This document shows, piece after piece, positions 1 to 7,946 of a DNA stretch of 52,126 nt. Source of the DNA: Vicinamibacteria bacterium (GTDB lineage: Bacteria > Acidobacteriota > Vicinamibacteria > Vicinamibacterales > UBA8438); NCBI GenBank assembly GCA_022820825.1, contig JAJEEU010000071.1:1-52126 (forward strand), given 5' to 3'. How positions within the stretch are numbered: position 1 is the stretch's first letter; each line of letters begins with the position of its first letter. The notes beneath the pieces were generated by a model. The model was not told the DNA's origin, made no database searches, and saw nothing but the letters and a program-made list of their open reading frames with translations. The position numbers and the translations under genes were made by a program.

Positions 1-876
1 CGGGTGCACCACGAACTCGAGGTTCTCGAAGTTCCACCCGGTGAACGCCCGCGCCGCCTCGCGCACGTCCATCTCCGAGTAGTTGCCCACGCCCATCGTG
101 AACAGCTCCATCACCTCGCGCGCGAAGTTCTCGTTGGCCGCACCCTTCACGTTCACGCCCGCGTCGAGGTAGTAGAGCATCGCCGGGTCCTGCGCCACGG
201 CGATCACCAGGTCGCGGAAGTTGCCTGCCGCGTGCCGCTCGAAGGTCTCGATCTGCAGCAGCATCTTGCGGTAGTCGCGCACCTTGTTCTCGGCGGTGGC
301 GAAGTGGCCGTGCCAGAACAGCGCCAGCTTCTCTTCCAGCGGGCGGTGCGTGTCGAGCATCCGCTCGGCCCACCAGTAGTTCAGGCGCCGGGTCTCGAGC
401 TGGGTGGCGCGCAGCCAGTAGAAGAAGCGGTCCGACACCGGCTGCATGTGGCGGTTCACGGTCTCAGGCTTCACGCGGATGCCCATGCTCTCGCCGTGCT
501 TCATGGCCAGGTCGGTCGCCGCCGGACGGCTGGGCGGGAAGTCGGCCAGCGACTCGTCCCAGAACCCCGAATGCTCGAACGGCTCCAGGTGGTCGTTGGG
601 GATGTCGCCGAACTCGACGAGCGAGCGGACCGCCTCCTCGGGCGTCATGTCCGCGAGCTTCTGAATGTCCTCGGGGGTGCCGCCGAAGCCGGCGCGCGAG
701 AGCAGGTGCGCGGCGCGGTCGTAGCTCCAGTCGGCGGCGGTGACCGGCGTGAGGTCGCCCTGCCAGCCGGCGGGCCCGGGTGACCAGTCTCCCTGGCCGG
801 CCGCTGCAGCGTTACCGGCGGCAAGTAGCAGCAGCGCGGTTCCAACGGCCGCCCAACGGTTGTATCTGGAAGTCAT
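1..876 (-). CDS. DUF1800 family secreted protein (3' end cut by window edge)
   Basis: The first 292 codons of a DUF1800 (PF08811) protein; the C-terminus lies beyond position 1. I start it at the ATG at 876, which has GGAGA seven bases upstream and opens a clear Sec signal peptide (about residues 1-26, ending in an alanine-rich stretch). The DUF1800 signature follows: an AAHLLSRAGFGGTPEDI motif near residue 55, then 'MQPVSDRFFYWLRATQ', 'LALFWHGHFATAENKV' and 'NENFAREVMELFTMGVG', in family order. The function of DUF1800 is unknown. In many bacteria it is encoded just upstream of a DUF1501 protein, which would lie left of the window. It follows the NHL propeller gene on the same strand after about 100 bases. 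Confidence 0.9.
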   Translation of the reverse strand, partial: MTSRYNRWAAVGTALLLLAAGNAAAAGQGDWSPGPAGWQGDLTPVTAADWSYDRAAHLLSRAGFGGTPEDIQKLADMTPEEAVRSLVEFGDIPNDHLEPFEHSGFWDESLADFPPSRPAATDLAMKHGESMGIRVKPETVNRHMQPVSDRFFYWLRATQLETRRLNYWWAERMLDTHRPLEEKLALFWHGHFATAENKVRDYRKMLLQIETFERHAAGNFRDLVIAVAQDPAMLYYLDAGVNVKGAANENFAREVMELFTMGVGNYSEMDVREAARAFTGWNFENLEFVVHP

Positions 877-977
877 CGATAGGTCTCCGTCGCATCCGAT
901 TGCTGCCGACCTGCCCATTGTGGACGACCGGATGCGATTGTCAAGTGAGCACCGGACCGGTCAGCGCGCCGCCGGCG

Positions 978-2129
978 CTACTCGCCGGAGGCGGGCGCGA
1001 GCCCGCGGTAGATAAACCGCTGCACGCGCCGGCCCTGCAGCGTCTCGGCGATGTACAGGTTGCCGCTGCTGTCGACGTCCACGTTGTGGGGCACGTCGAG
1101 CTGACCGCCCCAATGGCCGTGCCTGCCGAAGTGGCCAAGTATCTCCATGGAGTCGCGGAGGGCGATCCACACGCGGTGGTTGGCGCCGTCCAGCACGTAG
1201 AGATACTGCTGCATGGGATCCGCGGAGAAGGCGATCCCGGACGCCGCGCCGGACAGACGGGTATGCGGCGCGACGAACATCTCCCTCAGGAACGTGCCGT
1301 CCTTCGTGAACACCTGCACGCGGTCGTTGGCGCGGTCGCTGACGTACACCAGTCCGTCCGCGGAGATCCCGATGCCGTGGGCTGTTCGAAACTGCGTGGC
1401 CGGCGGCGCGTCCGGGTCGTACGGCCCGATGTCAGTGTCGTCCGGGCGGTTGCCGTAGGCGCCCCACATCCGCTTGAACTCACCGGTGTCGGCGTCGAAG
1501 ACGATGACGCGCCGGTTGCCGTAGCCGTCGGCCACGTACAGCTCGTTGGTCGACGGGTCGACCTTCATGTCGGCCGCGCGTTGCAGGTTCCGCGTGTCGC
1601 CGTTGCCCCCGCTGCGGCCCTGGCGTCCGATCTGCAGCACGAACGTGCCGTCGCGCGTGAACTTGAGGACGTGCGCGTCGTCGGGGCCGTTGCCGGCGGT
1701 CCAGACGTGGCCGTCCGCATCGACGTGGAGCCCGTGCTCCCGCTGCGGCCATTCGTAACCGGCGCCCGGACCGCCCCAGGCCGACAACAGGTTGCCGTCG
1801 CGATCGAATTCGAGGATGGGCGGCGCCGGTTCGCAGCATTCCGCGATGGGTGGGTCCTGTGCGGCCGCCGTGTAGCGCGCATCCTCCAGCAGGACGCTGC
1901 GCCGGTGTATGACCCAGATGTGGTCGCGATCGTCGACGGCCACGCCCACCATGGGGCCGACCGCCCACTTCTCCGGCAACGGCCCGGGCCAGTCGGGATC
2001 CCATTCGAACGTCGGCACCAGCGCCGGGCCCTGACCCGCGGCCGGCTCGAAGAGCATGGTCCCCACCGCCGTGAGCAGGAAGATAGCCAGCAACGCGGTT
2101 CCGGCGCCCGGCAGGCGGTTGCGCGTCAT
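978..2129 (-). CDS. Secreted NHL-repeat beta-propeller protein
   Basis: A 383-residue protein with an N-terminal hydrophobic signal segment followed by repeated NHL-type blades. Examples are 'HGLHVDADGHVWTAGNG', 'MKVDPSTNELYVADGYGN', 'GIGISADGLVYVSDRANDRVQVF' and 'VDVDSSGNLYIAETLQGRRVQRF'. The repeats suggest a six-bladed propeller like those annotated as peptidyl-alpha-hydroxyglycine lyase-like or generic NHL proteins; the substrate cannot be told. I chose the ATG at 2129 because AAAGGA sits just upstream and the signal peptide starts there. The longer reading frame to 2171 would overlap the upstream gene. It is ten bases downstream of the lactonase-like gene, so the two propeller genes are probably co-transcribed. 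Confidence 0.85.
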   Translation of the reverse strand: MTRNRLPGAGTALLAIFLLTAVGTMLFEPAAGQGPALVPTFEWDPDWPGPLPEKWAVGPMVGVAVDDRDHIWVIHRRSVLLEDARYTAAAQDPPIAECCEPAPPILEFDRDGNLLSAWGGPGAGYEWPQREHGLHVDADGHVWTAGNGPDDAHVLKFTRDGTFVLQIGRQGRSGGNGDTRNLQRAADMKVDPSTNELYVADGYGNRRVIVFDADTGEFKRMWGAYGNRPDDTDIGPYDPDAPPATQFRTAHGIGISADGLVYVSDRANDRVQVFTKDGTFLREMFVAPHTRLSGAASGIAFSADPMQQYLYVLDGANHRVWIALRDSMEILGHFGRHGHWGGQLDVPHNVDVDSSGNLYIAETLQGRRVQRFIYRGLAPASGE

Positions 2130-2139
2130 CGCGTTCCTT

Positions 2140-3351
2140 TCAGGCCCAGCGCAGGCAGGACGGTGAGACAACGTCCAGCGTCTGGCCGGTCGGCGTCAGC
2201 CGTCCCGCCTCCTCATCCACGGCGTACACGACTATCTGGTTGCCCATTTGCGCGGACGCCAGCGCCCAGCGGCCGCTCGGATCGAACACCATTGCCCAGG
2301 AAGAAGGCGAGCCGAGCTCGGCCTGGTCGGACGCGGTCATGCTCCCGTTGGACGGGTCGATGCGGAATCCGGCCAGGGTGCCCGCGCCGCGGTTCGTGAC
2401 GTAGACGAGCCGACCTCCGGGATGCATGGCGATGTCGGCCGGCCGGTTCGATTCCGTGAATCCCGCCGGCCGCGTCGTGAGGTTCTGCAGGACCTCGAGC
2501 CTGCCGTCGTTCTCGTCCCAGCGCCATGCGGAGATCGACGAGCCCTCCTCGCCGCAGGAGTACAGGTAACGGCCGTCGGGATGCCACACGACGTGCCGCG
2601 GACCGGCGTCGCCGACGTCGGCGGCGAGCTGGTGCGTGGCGAGCGCTCCGGTTGTGGCGTCGAAGCGCAGGACGCGGCAGCGGCTGCCCCAGATTTCCGG
2701 CACGATGGCGTACCGCTCCGTTGGCGAGAGCTGGACGTGATGGGGTCCGTTCGGGGTGCCGGCCGCGGCGGGCGGTTGCCGTCCGGCGCCGGTGGCCAGG
2801 GCTCCGCCGGCAGGCTCACGGCCGATCATGGCCGATCTCTCGCCCAGCGAGCCGTCCGGATTGAGGCGGTAGCAGACGATGCTGTCCGTAATGAAATTGG
2901 TCGTCAGCAGGTTCCGGCCGGTGCCATCGACCACGCCGACCGTCGGCCCGCCTCCGCCGCTGCGGACCGTGTTCAGCTCCCGCAGCGTGTCGCCGTCGGC
3001 GGCGAACGCCGTAATCAGGTTCTGGCCGTCGACCTCCGTGGGCCAGCGGCACGTGTAGACCATGCGCCGGTCGGAATCCATGGTCAGGTTGAACGGATTG
3101 CTGACCTCGGCCGCGAGCGTGGGTTCGCCGGCGCGGCCGGTCGCGGGATCGAACGTGAAGGTGTAGATGCCGCGGCTGTGCGGACCGGGTCCGGTCCCGC
3201 CGAAATACGCCGGCACCTGCGCGCCCAGCGGCGCGGTGAAGGTCCCCACGTAAGCGCGCAGCAGCCGCGTCTGCGCACGCGGGAACGCGCGCCGTCCTGC
3301 CGCCAGCGCCAGACTGGCGCCGAGAACCGTCCTACGGGAGACGCGCGCCAT
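2140..3351 (-). CDS. Lactonase-type (YbhE/PF10282) seven-bladed propeller, Tat-exported
   Basis: A 403-residue protein that starts with a twin-arginine signal (SRRTVLGASLALAAG). The body matches the 6-phosphogluconolactonase-like family PF10282: 'AYVGTFTA' at the start of the first blade, 'GIYTFTFDPATGRAGEPTLAAEV', 'NGPHHVQLSPTERYAIVPE', 'GPRHVVWHPDGRYLYSCGE' and 'PADIAMHPGGRLVYVTNRGAGTLAGF'. Known members hydrolyse 6-phosphogluconolactone or act as carboxy-cis,cis-muconate cyclase relatives. The Tat signal places this one outside the cytoplasm, so a role in the pentose phosphate pathway is unlikely and a sugar or aldonic lactone made by the quinoproteins is a possible substrate (inference). 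No strong ribosome site precedes the ATG. Confidence 0.88.
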   Translation of the reverse strand: MARVSRRTVLGASLALAAGRRAFPRAQTRLLRAYVGTFTAPLGAQVPAYFGGTGPGPHSRGIYTFTFDPATGRAGEPTLAAEVSNPFNLTMDSDRRMVYTCRWPTEVDGQNLITAFAADGDTLRELNTVRSGGGGPTVGVVDGTGRNLLTTNFITDSIVCYRLNPDGSLGERSAMIGREPAGGALATGAGRQPPAAAGTPNGPHHVQLSPTERYAIVPEIWGSRCRVLRFDATTGALATHQLAADVGDAGPRHVVWHPDGRYLYSCGEEGSSISAWRWDENDGRLEVLQNLTTRPAGFTESNRPADIAMHPGGRLVYVTNRGAGTLAGFRIDPSNGSMTASDQAELGSPSSWAMVFDPSGRWALASAQMGNQIVVYAVDEEAGRLTPTGQTLDVVSPSCLRWA

Positions 3352-3437
3352 TGGGAACTCGCATGAGTTGCCGCACCCGGATACCGCCGAACCGTATCAC
3401 CGGCCGGACCGAAACTCAACGCCGGCGTGGCGCGTGA

Positions 3438-4787
3438 TCAACTGGCGGCGGACTTCGCGGGCGGACCGGCGGCCGCTTCGTCCGCCAGCCTGCCAATCCG
3501 TGCGGCGTGCGCGATGCGCCCGTCGTTGACGAACGCCTCGTGGTTGGCCACCACCTGCGCCTCGTCGTACACGTAGTTCACCATCATGCCCGCGGCCTGG
3601 GCGAGCCCGGAGGGCGACGGATCGCCCATCCAGTTGATCCGTTCCAGGCGCGCGCCGTTGCGCAGGTGGAAGCGGGCGACCGGGTCCAGCGGAAGGCGGC
3701 CCCGCTTCTCGCGCAGCAGGTAGTGCGCGCAGAGCCGCATCAGGCGCGCCTGCAGCTCGTCGCCCGTCGCGGTAGCGGCCGGCCATTCGGGGCTCTCGAC
3801 ATCTCCCAGATCGTTCCCGCCGGGCAGTCGGTCGTCGCGGCTGCTGCCGGCCAGCCACGCACGGAACCCGGGCACCGGCGACAGGGTGGCGAACCGGCGC
3901 AGCCCCGGCATTTCGGCTGCAAGCTCGTGCACCACCTGCTTGATCAGGAAGTCACCGAACGAGATGCCCTGCAGTCCACGCTGGCAGTTGCTGATGGAGT
4001 AGAAGATGGCCGTGTCGGCTTCCGGATCGGTATCCACCTCGCCGAATATCAGGTCGCGGACCGAGCCCGCCAGTCCCCGGCAGATGGCTACCTCGACGAA
4101 GATCAGCGGCTCGTCGGGCAGCGAAGGGTGGAAGAACCCGAAGCAGCGGCGGTCCGTCGCGAGCCGTCGCTGCAGGTCCTCCCAGTCGCGGATTTCGTGC
4201 ACTGCCTCGTAATCGATCAGCTTCTCGAGCACGAATGCAGGCGTGTGCCAGTCGATGCGCCGCAGGTCGAGAAAGCCGCGGTTGAACCACGCGCGCAACA
4301 GGTAGAGGAAGTCGTCGTCGAGCGGTTGGAGCGCCTGCTGGTCCGGAAGCGCGTCGAGCAGCGCCTCGCGTATTGCAAGCAGGTCGGGCATGCCGTTGGG
4401 CGCGGTATTGAGGAGGCCGAGAAGCTCCCGCCGCGGCGATTCCGCCGCGCGCGCGAGCGCGGCGGCCGTCTCCGGACCGGGAGCGTCGCGGTAGCCGGTG
4501 ATGGCGGCATCCAGCGCCTTCGGGTCAGGACCCAGGTCGCGCGCCAGGAATTCGAAGAACTTGCGTCGTTCGCCGGCGGCAAGCCGCCCGAACGTGTCGA
4601 GGGCGTCCCGTGCGAGCGTGACGACGGATGCTTCGCCCCGCGTGCGCAGCAGCGTGCGGCACGCGTCGAGGAGGTCATCGGCGGCGGGAAGCTCGGCCGG
4701 TCTTCCCCGCGCCCGGCCCAGCAGGCCGCCCCGCGCCCTGGCGAGGCCGGCCATGATCCCCTGCCAGAACGCGTTGCGGAATTTCAT
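3438..4787 (-). CDS. Malonyl-CoA decarboxylase
   Basis: A 449-residue cytoplasmic protein, near the usual length of bacterial malonyl-CoA decarboxylases (PF05292 plus the helical N-terminal domain). It converts malonyl-CoA to acetyl-CoA and CO2. The catalytic half carries the signatures 'EPLIFVEVAICRGLA', 'TDTAIFYSISNCQRGLQGIS'-like text near residue 265, 'FATLSPVPGFRAWL' and 'FHLRNGARLERINWMGD' followed by 'GMMVNYVY'. By family comparison the likely catalytic residues are Ser303 (in LSPVPGF) and His374 (in FHLRNGA). It has no signal peptide, unlike most neighbours, and no malonyl-CoA synthetase or malonate transporter gene lies nearby. It is separated by about 85 bases from genes on either side. 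Confidence 0.93.
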   Translation of the reverse strand: MKFRNAFWQGIMAGLARARGGLLGRARGRPAELPAADDLLDACRTLLRTRGEASVVTLARDALDTFGRLAAGERRKFFEFLARDLGPDPKALDAAITGYRDAPGPETAAALARAAESPRRELLGLLNTAPNGMPDLLAIREALLDALPDQQALQPLDDDFLYLLRAWFNRGFLDLRRIDWHTPAFVLEKLIDYEAVHEIRDWEDLQRRLATDRRCFGFFHPSLPDEPLIFVEVAICRGLAGSVRDLIFGEVDTDPEADTAIFYSISNCQRGLQGISFGDFLIKQVVHELAAEMPGLRRFATLSPVPGFRAWLAGSSRDDRLPGGNDLGDVESPEWPAATATGDELQARLMRLCAHYLLREKRGRLPLDPVARFHLRNGARLERINWMGDPSPSGLAQAAGMMVNYVYDEAQVVANHEAFVNDGRIAHAARIGRLADEAAAGPPAKSAAS

Positions 4788-4872
4788 GGCGGCCGGCTCT
4801 TATTATACGGCTCCCGGTGCGGAAGGGGACGCGGTGACGGAGCGCGGCCGCCGCCGGATGGCGCGGGGGGCG

Positions 4873-5817
4873 CTACAACCCGAATCCGCCGCCGCCGAAG
4901 GCGAACGTGACGCCGCCGCCGAAGACCCGCGACTTGGCGGTGTTGCGCCCGGCCACGACCTGTCCACCGTAGAAGTTCACGCTGATCAGGTCGGTGACGT
5001 TGGCGAGCAGCCGGCCGCCCACGAGGTGAATATCCTCCTGTAGGGCCGGGAAGCGGCTCGGAGAAAAGCCGGGGCCGCCGATGTCGATGCCGTCGAGCGC
5101 ATTGACCGTCTGGTAGTCGGCGCCGATCGTGATCACGTCGTTGACCGGAAAGAACGCCGCCAGGTTGACATAGACGTCGTTCGGAATATCAACGTTGCCC
5201 CCGCCGGCGCCGCCCACGGCGCCCGTGTTCACATCGGTGCTGCCGCGCATGCGGAAACCGATCTCCCCGGAGAATCCGGCATGCGTCCAGAACTTGCCGA
5301 CGATCGCCGACGCCTCGAATCCGTGGCCGCCGTCGCCCAGCGAGTTGATGTAGCCGGTGTCGTAGCTGCCCGCCGCGATGAGGGCGCCGCGGATGGCGAC
5401 GCTGGGCGCGTCGGTCGTGTACTCGTCGACGATGCGCCAGGTCACGCCGATGTTCGAGTCGCCGAGGCCGCTGTAGCTTTCCTGCCCGCCCGCCGGACCG
5501 ACGGCTCCCGGCACGAAGCTGCGGGCCCAGGCCGACCGGATGTCGAGCGCCACCGCGTCGGTGAAGGCGTAGTTCGCGCCGAACCAGAGCGTGTTCTGCG
5601 ACAGGTGCGCGTCCGTCGCCTGGAGCGGACCGCGAACCTCGGTGTCGCCCCGGAAGAACGACGTGGCGTACTGGTTGGCGAACGTCACGCTTATGGAGCC
5701 GGTCTCCGGCTCCGCGATCCAGGGCGTGCCCTGGGCGTACGCGGGCTGCGCCTGCAGGCACGCCAGCAGCGCCAGACCGGCAAGGGTGGGGATGAGCGCG
5801 CGATGACGGCCGTGCAT
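4873..5817 (-). CDS. Outer-membrane porin-like protein (PF13557-like)
   Basis: A 314-residue protein with a signal peptide ending at 'AYAQG'. The rest is rich in alternating amphipathic strands, such as 'LWFGANYAFTDAVALDIRSA', 'SNIGVTWRIVDEY' and 'IVGKFWTHAGFSGEIGFRM', and ends in a glycine-rich strand finishing in Phe-Gly-Leu. The pattern fits beta-barrel proteins of the 'MetA-pathway of phenol degradation' group (PF13557), which are thought to be outer-membrane channels. I prefer the ATG at 5817, with AGGAG ten bases upstream, over the one at 5838, which has no ribosome site. It follows the small cysteine-bearing secreted protein gene by 47 bases, and the two are probably one transcript. 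Confidence 0.75.
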   Translation of the reverse strand: MHGRHRALIPTLAGLALLACLQAQPAYAQGTPWIAEPETGSISVTFANQYATSFFRGDTEVRGPLQATDAHLSQNTLWFGANYAFTDAVALDIRSAWARSFVPGAVGPAGGQESYSGLGDSNIGVTWRIVDEYTTDAPSVAIRGALIAAGSYDTGYINSLGDGGHGFEASAIVGKFWTHAGFSGEIGFRMRGSTDVNTGAVGGAGGGNVDIPNDVYVNLAAFFPVNDVITIGADYQTVNALDGIDIGGPGFSPSRFPALQEDIHLVGGRLLANVTDLISVNFYGGQVVAGRNTAKSRVFGGGVTFAFGGGGFGL

Positions 5818-5864
5818 ATTGCGGGTATCTCCTGTCATTGACGTAACCAACGGCTGGCGCGGCG

Positions 5865-6239
5865 CTACAGCTTGTAGCGGCGCGAGAGGAAGTAGTGCAC
5901 CAGCTCCATCCTGAGGGCGCATTCCTCGTCGTCGGCCGTGGCGCCGCCGCACAGGGCCCGCACCGCCTCCGCGTCTCCGGCCTCGGCCTGGCCGCCTTCG
6001 TAGACCGCCTGCAGGCTGGCCGTCAGGCTCGCCGCCCGCTCGCGGTCGAGATCGCTCTTCTGGAGCGGGCAGTCGTCGCACACCATCTCGTTGAACGTGA
6101 GCGCCTTGCCCTGCGAATAGGCCGCACGCGGGCTCACCTTGCCCGCGCCGGTGCCGATGGATCCCGACGCCTCGACTGAATCGGCGCACAGCCATGCGCC
6201 CGCGGCGAGCAGCATGCCCAGCCGAACAAATTGCAGCAT
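5865..6239 (-). CDS. Small secreted protein with a CXXC pair, function unknown
   Basis: A 124-residue protein that I do not recognise. It begins with a signal peptide (MLQFVRLGMLLAAGAWLC), then a serine/glycine-rich linker, a 'MVCDDCPLQ' segment (Cys-Asp-Asp-Cys, about residue 54), and an alpha-helical second half with two more cysteines near 'ALCGG' and 'EECAL'. Four cysteines in an exported protein suggest disulfides or a metal site; CDDC lacks the His of a heme motif. The ATG at 6239 is chosen for its GAGAGG ribosome site and the signal peptide; a longer frame to 6476 would run into the DUF547 gene. It lies just upstream of the porin-like gene. Confidence 0.75.
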   Translation of the reverse strand: MLQFVRLGMLLAAGAWLCADSVEASGSIGTGAGKVSPRAAYSQGKALTFNEMVCDDCPLQKSDLDRERAASLTASLQAVYEGGQAEAGDAEAVRALCGGATADDEECALRMELVHYFLSRRYKL

Positions 6240-6257
6240 CAACTCGTCCTCTCCAAC

Positions 6258-6272
6258 GTACGGCCGTCGTAC
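6258..6272. promoter_or_regulatory. Inverted repeat upstream of the small secreted protein gene
   Basis: GTACG, a five-base spacer (GCCGT), then CGTAC form a perfect inverted repeat 19 to 33 bases upstream of the start at 6239. It sits in the 86-base gap behind the DUF547 gene and could be an operator or an mRNA hairpin near the ribosome site. No regulator can be assigned. Confidence 0.25.
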
Positions 6273-6325
6273 ATTCGACAGCCAAAACACCCCACTGTAA
6301 CAGGAATATTCCCGGAGCGGACCGC

Positions 6326-7192
6326 TCAGCGCCGCGGCTCGTTCAGCGTCCAGTCGTAGTCGTAGTCGACCGCGCCCTCGAACCCCTTCAGAAACGCCGC
6401 GAGCTCGTCGTCGGCGTATTCGACGAGGTGCTCGATCACCGCTTCCTCGGTGCCGCCGAAATCCTCCGGGTACCACTGGTAGATGCTCGACAACACCATG
6501 AAGTCCTCGTCAACCACGTCGACGCCGCGCGGGCTGTTCACGTAGGCGTGCGCGCCGGCTTCCAGCAGCGACTCGGTGTTGTCGGCGGTGAACGCGGTCT
6601 CGATCAGATGCGGGCAGGTGTAGGCGGCGCAGTTCACCGCGTAGTGGATCCGCTTCTCCCGCCAGATGGGACGCAGGATGCCGTGCTCGATATCGTCCAG
6701 GGTCAGGTCCTCGCCGGCCACGTTGGCGTGCACGTCACCCCAGGGACCCTCGAGCGGAATCACTCCTTCGTGGATGTCCTTGATTGAATCCACCGGGTAC
6801 TCGTCCAGCACGACCTTCACGGTGAGCGCGTTGTAGAAGTTGATCCAGTACGCCATCTGCTCAGCGCGGGAGTAGTCGCGCGGGTCGATGGCTTCCAGGT
6901 CCTCTAGGTAGCCCGCCAGCTTCGCGGCGTCGGCGGAATTCGCCGCCAGCCCGGCGTAGTCGAAGAGATTGACGCCGTCCGCGTCGGGGCGGACGTAGCC
7001 GTCCAGGATGTCCTGCCACGGGCCGTGGTCGATGCTGGCGGTGTTGGATTCGTCGCTTGCATCCCAGCCCGCGATGCGTTCCGCCTGCGGCGGTCCGCAG
7101 GCGACTGCAAGCAGCGCCGCACCGAGCACGCCCGCTGCAAGGCGTCGCCCGCGGTCCGCCGTCCGCGTCGTTTCAAGGCCCTGCGTTCCCAT
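6326..7192 (-). CDS. DUF547 lipoprotein
   Basis: A 288-residue protein with a lipoprotein signal (LLAVAC, modified Cys32). The body matches DUF547 (PF04784): 'EQMAYWINFYNALTVKVVLDEY' near residue 120, then 'LTLDDIEHGILRP' and 'IHYAVNCAAYTCPHLI', the last with the conserved cysteines of the family. DUF547 function is unknown; a papain/transglutaminase-like fold has been proposed for it. The start overlaps the end of the upstream GT2 gene by 20 bases, which suggests translational coupling with the glycosyltransferases and a role near the cell envelope. Confidence 0.9.
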   Translation of the reverse strand: MGTQGLETTRTADRGRRLAAGVLGAALLAVACGPPQAERIAGWDASDESNTASIDHGPWQDILDGYVRPDADGVNLFDYAGLAANSADAAKLAGYLEDLEAIDPRDYSRAEQMAYWINFYNALTVKVVLDEYPVDSIKDIHEGVIPLEGPWGDVHANVAGEDLTLDDIEHGILRPIWREKRIHYAVNCAAYTCPHLIETAFTADNTESLLEAGAHAYVNSPRGVDVVDEDFMVLSSIYQWYPEDFGGTEEAVIEHLVEYADDELAAFLKGFEGAVDYDYDWTLNEPRR

Positions 7193-7937
7193 GTGTGGTC
7201 TTTCTCTTCCTATTGAACGGCGGGACGCGGCTGCATCGCAAGCGGAAGATCGTTCCCAGGATGCCGGCGCTGGCGCCGATGACGCCTCTCACGGTGCCGC
7301 CGACTTTCGATCGGCCGGAGCGCCGCCGCAGGCTGTCGACCGGTGTCTCGACCAGTCGCAGGTCGTGCTGAATCGCCTTGACCTGCATCTCCACCGTCCA
7401 GCCGTAGGCGGTGTCGCGCATGTCGAGCCGGCGCAGGGCGTCCGCGCGGATGGCGCGGAACGGACCGAGGTCGGTCAGCGGCTTGCCCCACAGCAGCCGT
7501 ATCAGCACCGCCGCGACGCGGTTGCCGGCGATCTGCGGCGGCGACAGGGCGCCCGGCTCCATGCGGCCCAGCGCGCGCGAGCCCACCACCATGTCCGCGC
7601 CGTCCGCGATGGCGCGCAGCAAATCGATCGCCTGCCGCGTCCGGCAGGACCGGTCGCCGTCGACGAACAGCACCACGTCCACCGGGCGCAGGGCAGCCAG
7701 CGCGGCGAGGCAGGCAATGCCGTAGCCCGGCGTGTTTTCGACAACTACTCGCGCGCCGGCCGCGCGCGCCCGGTCCGCCGTGCCGTCCGTCGAGCCGTTG
7801 TCGCATACGACGAGGTCGTCCACGACGCGCTGTCCGGCCTCCGTACGCAGATCCAGCAGCTCGGCCACCACGGCCGCGATGTTGCCGGCCTCGTTGCGCG
7901 CCGGAATGACGACGCCGACGCTCAGACCTTCGTACAT
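7173..7937 (-). CDS. Glycosyltransferase family 2 (polyprenyl-phosphate hexose synthase type)
   Basis: A 254-residue cytoplasmic GT2 enzyme. The N-terminus has the nucleotide-sugar fold: 'VGVVIPARNEAGNI', 'DLVVCDNGSTDGT' and the metal-binding DGD at residues 93-95 in 'LFVDGDRS'. Further on are 'MVVGSRALG', 'DLGPFRAIRADAL' and 'YGWTVEMQVKA', typical of enzymes related to dolichyl/undecaprenyl-phosphate mannose or glucose synthases. There is no C-terminal membrane pair, so the product may be used by the adjacent multi-pass glycosyltransferase, which would take a lipid-linked sugar (inference). GAGGA precedes the ATG, nine bases after the membrane glycosyltransferase stop. Confidence 0.9.
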   Translation of the reverse strand: MYEGLSVGVVIPARNEAGNIAAVVAELLDLRTEAGQRVVDDLVVCDNGSTDGTADRARAAGARVVVENTPGYGIACLAALAALRPVDVVLFVDGDRSCRTRQAIDLLRAIADGADMVVGSRALGRMEPGALSPPQIAGNRVAAVLIRLLWGKPLTDLGPFRAIRADALRRLDMRDTAYGWTVEMQVKAIQHDLRLVETPVDSLRRRSGRSKVGGTVRGVIGASAGILGTIFRLRCSRVPPFNRKRKTTHGNAGP

Positions 7938-7946
7938 GCCGTGTCC

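Noticed and set aside
2140..3351. 6-phosphogluconolactonase of the pentose phosphate pathway
   Set aside because: The twin-arginine leader places it outside the cytoplasm, away from phosphorylated sugar intermediates.
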